A DNA stretch of 64,000 nt, taken from assembly GCA_000697355.1 (NCBI GenBank), contig JNEN01001227.1:558001-622000 (forward strand). The letters are read 5' to 3'. The DNA comes from Syncephalastrum monosporum B8922 (taxonomy: Eukaryota > Mucoromycota > Mucoromycetes > Mucorales > Syncephalastraceae). Positions within the stretch are counted from its first letter, which is position 1; each line of letters starts with the position of its first letter. Positions 11,600 to 24,863 of the stretch are shown here, piece by piece. Under the pieces are notes generated by a model that did no database searches, was not told the DNA's origin, and was given only the letters and a program-made list of their open reading frames with translations. The position numbers and the translations under genes were made by a program.

Positions 11600-11642
11600 T
11601 AGCCCACGAGAACTAATTTCGGAGCGAAATCTCGTAGGCTAG
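11600..11642 (+). repeat. Hairpin and CTAG end of copy A
   Basis: TAGCC-ACGAGA on the left pairs with TCTCGT-GGCTA on the right, around an inner stem ATTTCG-GAG-CGAAAT. CTAG follows, then TTAT. The same structure ends copy B at 21220-21262, and similarity stops just after it. A short GC-rich hairpin about 8 nt before CTRR is the hallmark of Helitron 3' ends; here the element is only suggestive. Confidence 0.5.
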
Positions 11643-11705
11643 TTATAGATTAACAGTACGGTACACATACAGTGCAAGCAAAAAGTTAGATAAATAGAAG
11701 TAGAG

Positions 11706-13517
11706 CTATCTAATTCTGACGCACAGGCATAAGGCATATGTTACTGCAGCAACGGAAGCCAGTATAATCCACACAAGGTGAATGCGTATCGAAAAAGGGA
11801 TGGAAATTGCGCCTATAGTACTGATTATAGGTGTTAGCCTATACCAGACAATACCTTGCTTCATTATGTCTCCGAAGAAGTACTTACGCAGACCAGATAA
11901 CACCGGTTGTCGCTGGAGCCAGAGCTCGCATAGCAGCAGCACAGCCTAATAACATTGATTAACTGATACCAAAAGCATGTTCACCTGAGGTACCTACATT
12001 GGGAGATAGCGTTCACTGTACCCAGCGCACCTGAATGGGCGGTCACGTTATTGAGAAGAACGATAGACATGGTGAATCCCACTGCTTGACAAAACGATTT
12101 CATGCCAATAGCAGTAAGAAAACACACATAGATTAGAAGATTGGGAAAATAGCGGACACAGCCCTGGAAAGCAAATACAAATATACTGAGGAAAAGCGAG
12201 AAACGAAGCAATCCAATGATCGAGAACAAGCGTGTCAGATAGTGCAACATCAATTGCACCGCCAATATAGCTGCGCCTCCGAAAGACCCAGCGATGCCAA
12301 TCTGACCTGTAGTAAGACCAAGGCCGCCATTCTTAAATTCTGTAGCCGTCCACAACGGGATCAGCTCTATGTCACATAGAGGGAAATTGTCACATATTTG
12401 CGAGAGAATACGATCGAAGAAGTTACCATCATAGAAGAGATCTTGATAGGCCGCAGCACCATAGATAGTACAGAGAAGACAGACTGTTGGTGTCATTAGT
12501 CCCATTATGCTCTGAAGGAAGTCCTTGGAGGGTGTCATCTCTTCTACTTCGGTATATGTAGACGGTCGTGTGTCGGACAACAGTCGCTCCTCCTCTTCAC
12601 TTAAGAGTAGATTAGGGGCATCCATTGCAAGCGTTTCATCAAGAAAAAGATATCCTGCTAGCCACCCCATTGAAGCGATAAACCCTGCGACAAAGCAAGG
12701 TAGAGAATAAGGGTATGAAGAGAAAAAGTCAGTGAGCCAGCCGCCACGCCCAAATACAGAGCTATATCTTTCAACAGGCCGACAGAGGTATCCTGGTCAT
12801 CATAGTCGTTTGCGTTTGTTAGGGCACCAAGTAGTTTGCAACGAGACTACAGTTTTGCTTACCTCCAAGCATGGAGCCTATAATTGTACCAGCCGCAAAG
12901 GTAACTTGGAGCAGTGAAAAAGCTTGAGTACGCTGTGCTTCTGTGTTCCGTGAAGTGAGCTCGGCAATCATACTCTTGAGCACCGCGATATTGCCATCAA
13001 GGAGACCCGTGGAAATTTTGACTACCAAGGCCCAAGTATAATTCTTGGAGACACCAAAGAGTACCATCCCCACTATAGTAGCTGCCAACCCAAGCAGAGC
13101 AACAGGACGGCGGCCAATGCGGTCAGATACCATACCCATGGGCATAGCTAAAGAACCGTAAGCATATCTATGTCGTCCGGTAAACTGTGCGGAAGGAACG
13201 ATGTGTACCTGAGATCAGCTGAGCCGTCGAAAAGGCGGCAGTCAAGAAACCAACATAAGACCCTATTTCCGCCTCCGAGCCCAAGTGGAAGTCCCGCACC
13301 ATCTAAACCACAGCTTAAGTCGACATGAGATATATTTTTGCCTGCCTACAAAGTAAATAAAGGGTGTTTTCACAGCGAAGCTGATCGGTTCCTTGTTAAA
13401 TGCAACGGACATGAGCGGTTCTGACATCTACGGTAGCATTGCACAGTTGCAGCTTACCGCGATTCGAACAGCGCACACCAGAAACAGCTGGCGGGTTGGA
13501 AGTGGAGGAGGATCCAT
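11706..13517 (-). CDS. Major facilitator superfamily transporter
   Basis: Predicted 462-aa membrane transporter; substrate unknown. Exons: 13458-13517, 13350-13391, 13209-13302, 12863-13147, 12427-12792, 11998-12366, 11888-11945, 11706-11820; lengths sum to 463 codons. Seen: helix 1 begins at LPTRQLFLVCAVRIA, then EPISFAV and the loop 2-3 signature GMVSDRIGRRPVALLG (MFS motif A). Helices continue to a central acidic loop (SEEEERLL) between the two halves, then LMTPTVCLLCTIYG, a LWTATEFKNGGLGL loop and GTVNAISQCCAAAMRALAP, typical of the fungal ZIF1-like/multidrug-like branch. One 60-nt intron (12367-12426) is in frame and easy to miss. The neighbour, on the other strand, is a DUF1479 gene 684 bp away. 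The MFS call is safe, the substrate class is not. Confidence 0.9.
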
Positions 13518-14201
13518 GAACCAAAGAAATAGTGGAATATCGTATCTTCGGTGTTTCCAGGCAACCACAATATCCGCAAAAGAATTTCACTGGTATATCT
13601 CATCATTGTTATCTTTACTAATGCAAGTATGAGTAAGCATTGCCGCGCCCGAGACAGAGCAGGAAAAAATACTCATAACCGTCACGATAGCATTACTCAA
13701 TCACAACACTGACAATAGTGGATCCGTGGTCAGCAGTAAATATGAATATATACTTATTTGATAATGGTTACGTTGATCTACATAGTTGTGATAGGACAGT
13801 TACACATATGTGAAACAGAGTATCATTGAAAGAAAAAGCATAGTCAGTGTTAAAAAGCGCAGCAGACTGTACGAAATACCAATTTTATGTTTTGTTCTTT
13901 ATATGACAAATTTGACTACACGGTCCATAATAGAAGTATGTTCACCTACTATGTAGTGAGCCATTCATATAACGGTCCCTCATATAAGAAGTGGTCATAC
14001 TATACACATACAGTTTCACATAAGCAGAGTGCCTGGAAAATGCGACCTTATCCTATTTCGATACCCCTAAACGGAAGGTCTGTTTACGACGTGCATGTGG
14101 TTTCGATTACAATTCTTTGTTTATATAGTCATCTGACACGGTCAAGCCTCACATATAAAGATATAAGAAGCAGGACGCCTGTCTCCACACTTCTTTGAAC
14201 A
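13518..14201. promoter_or_regulatory. Shared upstream region of the MFS and DUF1479 genes
   Basis: 684 bp between two divergent start codons. No gene seen. Short AT-rich, repetitive TTCAC/CATATAA words around 13900-14010. No recognised operator. Confidence 0.5.
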
Positions 14202-15765
14202 TTGGTCATGTTGTCGACTGCAAAGCAAGAGAAGAAAGGTGATCTCTCGTCTGTCTTTGTCCATTTAGGTGCATCACATCCAAATCTGGAACCGCGTTTT
14301 GTCGATTTAAAAAAATCCATTGCTCCTAAGGACGCGACTGTTCTCGAAAATGCTTATAGTCGGCTATTGGATCAACTCGCGAAAGAGACAGAAGAAATCA
14401 AGCTCCTAGGCCCAGCTTGCATACCCCAAATTGACTTTGCAGACATTCAGAAAAACAATGGACGTATTCCAGACAACCGTATGGCAGAAGTCAAGAAGCG
14501 AGGCGTTGTCGTCATTCGAGGCCTCATATCACCAGAAGAGGCAGCCGCGTACAAAGAGCAACTGTATAGATGCATTGAAAGACATCGAGACACATTGGTC
14601 GGTTTTCCAGAGAACGACCCGCAAGCCTGGGAACTATATTATACGCGTGCCCAGGTCAGTGCGCGTAGCCATCCTCATTGGACCACGGCATCTGTTGCAC
14701 TGAATCAGCTCTGGCACGCCACGCCGGAAGCAAAAGTAGACCTGACACAGACTGTAGCGTACTGCGACCGTTTGCGCGTGCGAAAACCCGGAGATACATC
14801 TTTTGCGTTGTCGGGACATATTGATGGTGGTTCCGTTGAACGTATGATAGTGCCCGTTACATCCATCCAACAGGAAACTCACATCGAGCTGTTTGAAAAA
14901 AAAAAAAAAAATAGGATGGGAAGATCCCGAGTACCGTCAGTGCTACCGTTCAATTTTTGATGGGAATTGGGAAGAACACGATCCTTACGACGTGACACAC
15001 CGCATTGGCGCCAATATGGACATGTATGACTCTCCTGGTGGTTGTTCTGTATTCCGTATTTTCCAAGGCTGGTTGTCTCTTTCACACGTAGACCCAAATG
15101 GCGGAACGTTACGCGTGTGTCCTCTCACGCGAGAGTCGATGGCGTATATTCTTATGAAGCCATTGCTGCAAGAGAATTTGGAGAAAAGGTAAACAGAAAC
15201 GCGCTCACTATTGTCCCTTTAAACAGTGAAATTGTCACAGTGATCTCCTGGGATCATGGCCAGGCCGATGCAGTGATATCACAGAAGAGAACCACCCACA
15301 CCTTGTTGACGCCATGGTGTCCGTGCCTACAGTGGCACCAGGCGACGCCGTCTTCTGGCACTGCGATCAAGTACACGCGGTTGAGCCCAAAAACGAGTCG
15401 GATCGCGACTCGACGGTACTCTATATCCCGTCCGTACCAGTATGTGAGCGTAACTCAATGTATCTTCAAAGGCAGCGTGCCTGTTTTGAGAAAGGACTGT
15501 AAGTAGCACCTATAACCAAATAGAGACGGGGAAAGCTGACCGTTATCTGATATTGAAATAATGAAGGACACCACCTGACTTCCCTGCCAATCACTGCGAG
15601 CAAGACTACGACGAAACGGATCGAGCCACGGTTAACACGCTGACGGATAACGAGAGGCGCAGCTTAGGGTTTGCACCACTTCAAGTATCAGACAAGTCAC
15701 TTACGCCTGGTCAGCTCGATGCTATCGAGACCCACCATCAAATATTAGGCTTGTCATCCTTGTGA
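14202..15765 (+). CDS. DUF1479 protein, putative 2-oxoglutarate/Fe(II) dioxygenase (YbiU-like)
   Basis: Predicted 456 aa. Exons: 14202-14841, 14915-15188, 15241-15498, 15567-15765; the lengths give 457 codons with the stop. Intron 1 contains a run of 17 A just before its acceptor. Seen: KKRGVVVIRGLISPEEA, the HxD of SGHIDGGSVERW, the block WEEHDPYD..R, FRIFQGWLSLS, GTLRVCPLT, and WHCDQVHAVEP, whose His would complete the metal triad. C-terminal TPPDFPANHCEQDYDETDR and GFAPLQV are typical of the family. The DUF1479 family (PF07350) belongs to the double-stranded beta-helix dioxygenase group; its substrate is not established. The start is the first Met of the open frame and gives the usual length. 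Confidence 0.9.
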
Positions 15766-16051
15766 TTTTAGTAACAATAAAGGAGAGAAATAGTCAAGTT
15801 GGACCCTGGGAAGCTACAAATCAAGCAGCGCACTGAGTAGTATATCGAATCCTTGTAAAAGCGTTTTAATTCAGTTCGAGTGGATACTATTTTTCAATGC
15901 AGTCGACCATAAATAATAAGAAAGGCAGCAGAAACAGGCCATTTAACTGTAAAATTATGTATGCTTTAGGATCGCCTTTTCTTTCTGTTTTTGTTTTTGC
16001 TGCATGTATGCAGACCGCGTCCACGTGCAAGTGAAAGCAAATTTTTATTTA

Positions 16052-17145
16052 CTAGCATTTTATATTGTAAAGGCCAGCAGCAACGGAGGTAGGAGATGAA
16101 GCGTCAGACGATGAGGACGGTGGCGTTGACGGACCATGGATGACCCCCGTCGCCTGCGACGAAGGTTGATGGTAGATCAACTTCAGCTGCTGTTGCTGTG
16201 GATCCATGAGGATATGCGATGATGTAGCTGTAGACGTAGGTATAAGGTAATGCTGGTGCGGGTATGTGTAAAAGTGTGCTTGATGCTGCTGTTGCTGTTG
16301 CTGTTGCTGTTGCGGGTAAGGGACATGGTGGTATGCATGGTGATAATGCGCTGGGAAGAACGAGAAACCATACGGACCGTAGCCAACATAAGCAGCTGCT
16401 GCTGTCCGGCATGTAAATCGCACTGCTGCTGATACCTTTTCGAGCATCTCAGTATTATCTCTTACCATAGGAGTCTTGCTGGATGCCAGCCTGATTGTTG
16501 CTGAATTCAGAAAAATTGAGAAATATATAGTGCGTGAGAACATATGTCTTTAACTTGGCGCTTCATGAACATACGTATGATAATGGTGTGCATATGGTCT
16601 ATGCGCATAGGGATCACCCTTGACAGCCGTACCGTTAGGTCCAGACACATTGGCGGCTTGCCATCCTTTTGGGCCCTGTATCAGATCGTACTCAACCTTC
16701 ACAGAGAGAAGGACATCAGTCTCTGTTCCCTTGTTTGACGGGGCTATGGTGCTTTTTTTTTCTCACCTCCTCGCCCTAAATGGGAAGGAGCAAAAACGGC
16801 TGATGAGATGATCGTCCTTTTGAGTGCAGATCGTGCCAAATATATACATACCTCAGCCAAGCTTTTGAATCCTCCTCCGTTATGAATTGCTGTATGATGG
16901 ACAAACACCTCTGGGGCGTCCGAAAAGAAAGCAAACATAAGACTTTTCCACATGGAAAGAGGGTAAAATAACTTTGTCACACCTTCCAGTTTGTTGTCAC
17001 CAGAGTTACTGCTCCTCAAGCCTCTGTTAAGTGGCTCTCCGGGTACAATGAAGCCATACCCTTTGACCGAATTAAAGAACTTAACGCGACCGCGTTCACG
17101 ATTGCTGCTGGGCTGTGTATCAGCGGGCTTGGCGAGAATGGCCAT
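16052..17145 (-). CDS. Cold-shock-domain protein with a Gln/His/Tyr-rich tail
   Basis: Predicted 253-aa nucleic-acid-binding protein. Exons: 16983-17145, 16852-16910, 16575-16729, 16466-16500, 16052-16401 (sum 254 codons). Seen: RNP-1 GRVKFFNSVKGYGFIVP, RNP-2 EVFVHHTAIH, GGFKSLAE and VEYDLIQGPKGWQAANVSGP, together one full cold-shock domain with a short insert after RNP-1. Then comes a linker with AHRPYAHHYHT and a tail with AAAAYVGYGPYGFSFFP, a run of nine Gln and a Pro/Ser end. Such domains bind single-stranded RNA/DNA; the prion-like tail suggests granule association (inference). Intron 16911-16982 is in frame and could be read through. The boundaries of exons 3 and 5 have close alternative AG sites. 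Confidence 0.88.
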
Positions 17146-19643
17146 TTAACTAACGAGCAAGCGAGCGTAAAGAAGTGTAGAGGAATGAAGTGCGTGAAAA
17201 AGAAAAAAACGAAGGGAAAGAGAATCGAAGAGGAAGAGAAAAGAAAAGGAAAATGAAAAGGAAAAGGAAACGGAAAGAGGAAGAGGGAATATAATAGCTG
17301 CTTCTAACACAAAAAACCATTGTTACCTGCAGCATGTGAGTATATGGCATATAGACTCACGAACACTACTTTTAGTATCGCATATTGCTCTAACCCCCCC
17401 TCTTCGTCAGATGCCTAGTCTTGCTTTATTTTTAAATGTACCTCACCAATGGTATGCTTTTTAGGCGACGCCACTGGAATTAAAGCAACTAACCTACCTT
17501 AGACGATCTTCCCAGATGTGAGAGTATAGGACGCAAAATTGCCCATAAAGTAATATCTCTGCACAATTATTTCCTTTACCACCAAAGAGCATCAGCAAGG
17601 AGGGATTGACATCCAGGTTGTATTTCTCCGATTTTGGCGCGCAAACAGCATTGATCTTGGTATGATGAAGCAAAACTTTGGATGGTTTCAAAACTTTAAT
17701 GTGAAACAGGAAACGAGCCTTGTTTTGATTTCTTTACCATTGACGGCCGCCATGGGTTCTGGCGTGCTCAAGCGTGTTGCACAAACATTATCAGCAAGAT
17801 ATGCTAACTTAAAATGCACGACGTGCGAATCCTGAGTGCCGTATCCGTTCGCTGGCATCGAGCCATGTGAGCCAAGTTGTAGTACAACGGGCCGAATTAC
17901 CATGTGGGTCCCATGATAAAGGAACATTTAATGTCAAGCGCGTCTGGCATGTATTTTCACACATAGACGTTGGCCATTTGAACATATAGCCTCTTGCGTC
18001 AAAGGGCAACATAATTTTTATTTGATGTGAAAGCATCATTGAAAGAAAAATAGCACGCGGAAGTAGACAAAAGACGCCCTGAATTTGTTGCCAACATCAA
18101 AATAAAGTTATAGTTAAGCTAGCTATTATAGCCTTAATACATCGCCCGCGCGCTTATACTATATTAAAATCAGTCATTTGTTGCTTTTCATGTGTTTTAA
18201 GTACAAAATTTTCATCTATTTGCAGCGAACGTAATCCTGTCTTTGACAAGGACATACTGAGTTCTAGCGCTGCGCTGTTCAGACGAAAACAGATACGACG
18301 TTAGGAGCGTAACCACAAGGTTTGCTGTACTGTTCCGCCAGTACCCTTTCCAATTTTAAGGTAACGTATAAATATATAACTTCTATCTATGTGCTAATCG
18401 AATACCCTGGACCTAATTTTTTTCCCTCTGTCAATGCGTGATTTACAAACCGGAGAGTCCGAAAATTAGATTACAGACCGACGGGATGAAGGCGTGGGTA
18501 TTTCACATTGCTGTCTTCATTAATTCCCTGTGTAGATTTACATTTTCGGGGTACCTGGTCTGGTATGGAAAGCAAAAGACAGGGGAATCGTCTGTCGATA
18601 TGCAGAAACACTAATTCGCTTCGGGTTAATGTATAGTAGCATGACATGCTGATGCTTATGAAAGCGTCCCAACCCGCTGTGGCAAGTAAAGCGAGAGCAT
18701 TAAAATGATAGAGTATACTTGTATCATTCGAAAATATGCTATAAGCGATAGAAACTGCTTAGGACGTGCAACTCGAGCAAACGACAGCGGTGTGGCAATA
18801 AAGACCATGCGGACGTTGTCTATCGATCGATATCGATCCAGATTTACGCGCAGCCGCTTATCCATGCGCGATTTACTCCTTACAGCATGTGCGCATAGAC
18901 TTATAATGCCATGACTGTATAAATATCCTGACTTGAATGGCTATGTACATGAGCCCGCATACTGCAGGGTCTTAGATAGCAGCACAAATATATCGGGGAA
19001 GTATGCGGGAAAGAAGGGTTAAGAAACGAAATAAAAAAAAGGGTCTTGAGTTGAGGGGGCAAAAATAAATAAAAATAAAAGTGAATGGTTGTATGGGACA
19101 ATCAGCCAAACTGGGTATTAGTATCTCAACCTTAGTATGCAGACTATCGCCCTCAAAGCCAGGGAGACAGTCAATGGTGCAACTATTTTTACCACTCTCT
19201 CCCCGTTCCCTGTATCACATGTATTTCCTTTTTCTCTTTCACTGTTCTTTTTCATTTTCACATATTAGCTCCTAAAGAACGCTTTACCTAAGATATCCAC
19301 GAGGCCGTTTTGTGGCGGTGTACAACCAGTAATATCAATAGAGAGTCTTCGAAAAGTAGGAAACCAAGACCGGGATGTCAGCAACAGCCCACGTGGCACG
19401 GAGACATGCGAATTTCCTTCAATGGATTGCAAGTAAGAGTATCTTTGAGACGGTAGGTAGCACCAGGCGAGGATGGATCATCCAGTTGGAAATGTGTGCA
19501 TATTACAAATTGCGTTCCATACCGCCTAAATACTGCTCGGCGGGTGAAGACGAGGAATTCCGGAAGCCGAGAGGCCACACCTTATCTTAAATATAACAAA
19601 ATAACATTCCGTACATCCGTAATTACATAAGCAAGACACAAAA
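17146..19643. other. Long intergenic stretch
   Basis: Purine/pyrimidine-biased DNA at 17190-17290 next to the cold-shock gene start, then AT-rich DNA without a recognisable gene. Several open frames of 60-80 codons on the minus strand (17494-18039) have no family motif and are interrupted. Confidence 0.5.
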
Positions 19644-19671
19644 GACCCCGGTTCAATTCCCGGGCAGTGCG
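19644..19671 (+). repeat. tRNA 3'-half-like fragment
   Basis: A perfect T-arm (CCCGG-TTCAATT-CCCGG) with a B-box core and a trailing CAGTGCG that looks like a 3' acceptor strand. No matching 5' half lies upstream. It sits about 50 bp before repeat copy B. It may be a truncated tRNA or the head of a tRNA-derived SINE. Confidence 0.4.
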
Positions 19672-19689
19672 TCTGCCAAAGTAGACCGC

Positions 19690-21262
19690 TTTGAGATGTG
19701 AACGGTACCTGACGTCAATCCTCATGAAGGTCTTTTTCCCTTTGTCCTTGGTAAAGGTGACCGCGTGATAGCAAAGTAGGCCAATGAATCCTCTGAAACG
19801 CGAAAGATACCTGACGTCAATACCTGTCAGCGTCTTTTTCCCTGCGTTCTTTTCCCATTGGCAGACGCCCTTCATGTTATCGCATGAAAGTTCATTGATG
19901 CAAGTCTGCTTCATAAAGGTCAAATGTTATTTTATTTTCAGAAGCGTAATGGCCCACGCCTTCAGGTATATGGCCGCTTCTTATAAGTATCTGTGGATAT
20001 ATGTATGCTGTAAAAAAAACTCAAATTGAGAAAAAACAGAAAAGGTGTCTGTGACTTAGGTGTCAAGGTGTTCCTCTTGAGGGGCAAGGGAATCAAGCAA
20101 TGCGGCTCGTGGATCTGTACTGTCTTCCTCTAGTTGTCCTCTTCTATTGTGGCCGCTGGCTCTTGCGATGTCACGGAGGACTAGTAGAAGTAGTGGCCAG
20201 CTGTCTCGCCAGTGTCCTTTATTGAGGGCTGGGGCACTGCGTGGGAGCACGTTCAGCGCGTGGTCGAGGAAATGGGTGTCTTGTGGCACTGTGCCGTTCA
20301 ACGACTGAACAAGTTGCCTTCGATGTCGGGTCAAAGACTCGTCTGGGCAGGTGATAAAGTGGTTTCTTTTTGCTTGCGGCTGGCCACAGGTACATGTTCT
20401 GGGTGGGAAGGAGGGGAGCCAGTGCATACGCCAGTTGAACAGGTTGCGTCTGTCACGTAGGTTGGTGGGCTCTGCTTCATAAAAGACGACTATTTTCTCC
20501 CACGTCTACTTTTCTTCTTCTTCTTTACTTTGGTCAAGTCATCCTGCTGGCAAGTACATACGAAAGGATTCTGATTACAAGTATAAACTAATAAGAAGTG
20601 CAACATAGACCACTGCGTTCCCATAAGTCCCTCTGCCACCGGTAGCCCGTCCCCAACTGCACCGGTGTGCATGAAAGTAAGTTGTCGCGTCAAGAGTACA
20701 TGGTCTTGGACAGCATTAACGTCCTTCTGAATGTATACTCAGCTTGCAGTCCTCTTCCTCGCTTCTCCTCCTGTCTTCTCTTCCGTTCGCGCCTTTGCCT
20801 TCTTTCCGCTTGCTGCCCTCACATCAGAAGTTTTTTTTCCGCTTTTTCCTCTGCCCGTAAGTCAAACAGATTCAGGTCTATGCATTGAATATGAGTCATT
20901 AACACTCGTTTCAGTTCCGCTCCTTTCTCGCGTCCCTTTTGCATCTCTTGCTCTCCGCCTCCTATTCCTTCCTTCTTTCCCACTTGCGACCCACTAGCCG
21001 ACCCGTTGGTGGCCGGTACCACCGTTGCAACTCCCTCAATGACATCGCCCTAGCACCAAATGTCTGCTCCCCGCCCACCGGTAACTTTTTTGCAACTGGG
21101 TAATGTGTCACTGTAACTTACACGTGTATTCAGCTTCAGGTGAGGTGGCGGCAGCGCGCCGTGAGCGCGCGTCGACGACTCCGGCCCCGGTAGCTGGTAT
21201 GTAGAATAAAAATGAAGTGTAGTCCACGAAAACTGATTTCGGAACGAAATTTCGTAGGCTAG
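19690..21262 (+). repeat. Dispersed repeat, copy B, containing a LINE fragment
   Basis: Second copy of the 10485-11642 repeat. It starts with two units of about 100 bp that each carry CCTGACGTCAAT, and shares GGCCAATGAATC and GAAACGCGAAA with copy A. About 19920-20500 has no counterpart in copy A and codes, on minus, for a LINE-type C-terminus. The right part (about 20510-21262) aligns with copy A again, through AAGTTGTCGCGTCAAG, CTCCCTCAATGACATCGCC and GCAACTGGGTAATGTGTCAC, to the same terminal hairpin (21220-21261) and CTAG. Confidence 0.7.
20056..20500 (-). pseudogene. 3' end of a LINE-type retrotransposon reverse transcriptase ORF
   Basis: Open on minus from about 20500 to the stop at 20056. 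Seen: NLRDRRNLFNWRMHWLP, then PPRTCTCGQPQAKRNHFITCP, a CxCx(n)HxxxxC zinc knuckle that ends many fungal non-LTR reverse transcriptases, followed by NVLPRSAPALNKGHW and an acidic end. The polymerase and endonuclease domains are absent, so this is a 5'-truncated or captured fragment. Its 5' side runs into repeat copy B DNA. Family assignment rests on motif pattern only. Confidence 0.6.
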
Positions 21263-22790
<1,528 letters not shown>

Positions 22791-23069
22791 TAAATCCACA
22801 AGCATATTGCATTTGCATTCCGTTGAGGGACGTTCCTTATCTTATCGCACGTATCGTGGCCGAACACTCATCTCCTTCTTCCCAACATACACACAATGCG
22901 CACACACATATCAAAAGGAAAAAATAGATAAAGACACACCGAGAGAGACGCACAGAGAGATAGAGAAAAGGTGGGAGAGAAAACCAGAAAGAGATTATGC
23001 ACATCGGTATTATATGACACAAAAGGTAAAAAAGAAGGGTGGTGTTCTATAGTGACAGTAAGAGAAGGG

Positions 23070-23722
23070 CTATGCTGAATGCGGAGAGTAAACAGGCGGT
23101 GGCAGGACAACGGCCCTGAGTGAGTGTGGTATTTCTTGCATGACAGGACCGACGTCCAAGACGAGGTCGCGGCTGGCAGCGTCGTAAGAAGGTGGACATA
23201 GATCGTTTGGAGAGACTATGGACGAATCAGACCGGCAAAGGGTCTGGTCTACATCGATAACGAGCATGATTTTGTAACTGCTTAACATCGGTTCAAGACG
23301 TAATAGGTCTGGATCTTCGTTGTCAGTCGGGCGCCGATAAGACCAGTGGAGATGGTGATGCATATCAAGGATGTCGCACTCCCTTAAGCATGCTTGGAGC
23401 GCTTCGTGGAACTTCGTGATAAAGATCAGCAGACATATCCGTCAATGTCAGCTGGTTGATCTAGATTTTTATTTTATGTTTGGTTTTCACTTACGCAGTT
23501 CATCTTGAAAAACTGCAAGCCTCGCCTTCGGGTGGTCCAGTAAGCAATAAGGGCGGGCACGATGAGAATGAGCAATGGATACCATAATGCCAAGTTATAT
23601 GCTCGTGCAATGATGGCAAACACGGCTGCAGTGATGACGAGGAGAACAGCAACTGAGAAAAGATAGGTGTCGACCCAGGCATGCGGGTATTTGTTGCGTA
23701 TCACATGCTGCAGAGACGCCAT
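23070..23722 (-). CDS. Small membrane protein of unknown function, two helices
   Basis: Not recognised. Exons 23495-23722 and 23070-23411, joined by intron 23412-23494 (GTAAGT, CTGAC branch, AAG acceptor), give 189 aa. Two hydrophobic segments sit in residues about 20-42 (LFSVAVLLVITAAVFAIIA) and 45-63 (ALWYPLLILIVPALIAYW), followed by the basic TTRRRG. The rest is soluble, with MHHHLHWSYRRP, and a Pro-rich end. The arrangement (amphipathic start, helical hairpin, cytosolic domain) is seen in ER and Golgi proteins, but no family signature is visible. The exon 1 reading frame and splice sites are good. The frame downstream of 23363 is less certain. Confidence 0.6.
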
Positions 23723-24693
23723 ACGAGTATTATATGTATCTTCTTGTATCTATGGTGAAGCACGCGTGAGTGGACTATCAATACGCGCTTGTGCGGATCA
23801 TGGAAGGAATAGTGCGAGACTAGCAGGGATAGGAGAGCAGCAGAAAGCAAAAAGCAGTAAAGTATCAGTAAGAGCAACGAAAATATTGGTAGAAATAGCA
23901 ACTGCAAGAGTTTCTCTGAGGGGCGTAGTCAAGGGGAGGGAACGAAAACTTCTTTTTTGTGGTGCAGAGTATATCAACAAGCACGGTGCTGGGGGTCGGG
24001 GTGGTACCTTACGTGCACTGTGAGTTCCGGATACGACGCATAGTCTTTGTGAGCCAGACGTGCTGGCTTCCACCGCCGGCTTATCACTGCAAACGAAGCC
24101 AAAGCCATCTCATATACAGTTGACGGTAGCCAGCAAAGAGAAATAAAGAGGACGAAAAGGAAAAGAAGGAAAAAAAAATGCGAGAATCTGCCGGGCGAGT
24201 AAGCAGTGAGCTGCGCGTGAGTCATGCAACTTTGTAGGCCCAACGCAGTTTTGTTATCTTCTGCACCATGACCAACTTTCTCATGCGTTGTGGTGGACGG
24301 AAACGGCACTGCAAGATAAATGACAATGTAACATATAGCGGGTTAAAACCTATGCACTTTTACATGTAGATGATTATCATCTTGAAAAGAGGGCCATTGA
24401 GTGGGGTTCAGACTACACAGGATTAATATCAGAGCGTCGTCTGGTTTTTTATTACCTTCTCCTTACAGGATCGTGACAGTGTACCATCTTTGGTACACCA
24501 AACGTCCTGACAGCCTTTTGTACATAAACTCCGTGGGCGTGAATCTGTTCAAAAGCACAAGAAAGTGGGGCGGGTCAGGTCTCCTGAGATAAATGGACTT
24601 GCACCCCTTTTTTTTATATGTCCTCTTGCTCGCTTTCAAGAGACAGATCAGCCTTCTCCTTGCCTTCACTCTTCCTCCGCCTGTTGTCCAAAG

Positions 24694-24724
<31 letters not shown>

Positions 24725-24863
24725 GTTTGTCTCTTTCCTTTCCCTTGACTCTTTTCACTCGTTTTCTGCCTAGATATATTTCATTCTAATTGTACTATCT
24801 GTAATACACCCAGGTAAAGATAATGGCTTATAGCGGGGTCCATATAATATTGATTAATTATGG
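23723..24863. promoter_or_regulatory. Divergent upstream region with (CT)n microsatellite
   Basis: 1.1 kb between divergent genes. No gene recognised. A (CT)n run of about 25 nt lies at about 24693-24717 within a long pyrimidine tract that probably belongs to the promoter or 5' UTR of the gene at 24864. Confidence 0.5.

Larger units (their letters stand above)
10485..11642 (+). repeat. Dispersed repeat, copy A (about 1.2 kb)
   Basis: Aligns by eye, with many substitutions, to 19690-21262. The left part has about 110-bp internal units (GAAACGCGAAA..GTCAATCC..GTCAGCGTC..TTTTCCC..). The shared right part includes AAGTTGTCGCGTCAAG, CTCCCTCAATGACATCGCC, GCAACTGGGTAATGTGTCAC and AGCGCGCTGTGAGCGCGCG. 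It ends in the hairpin at 11600-11641 followed by CTAG. No long open frame is present. Compared with copy B it lacks the LINE-derived segment. Boundaries on the left are approximate. Confidence 0.7.
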
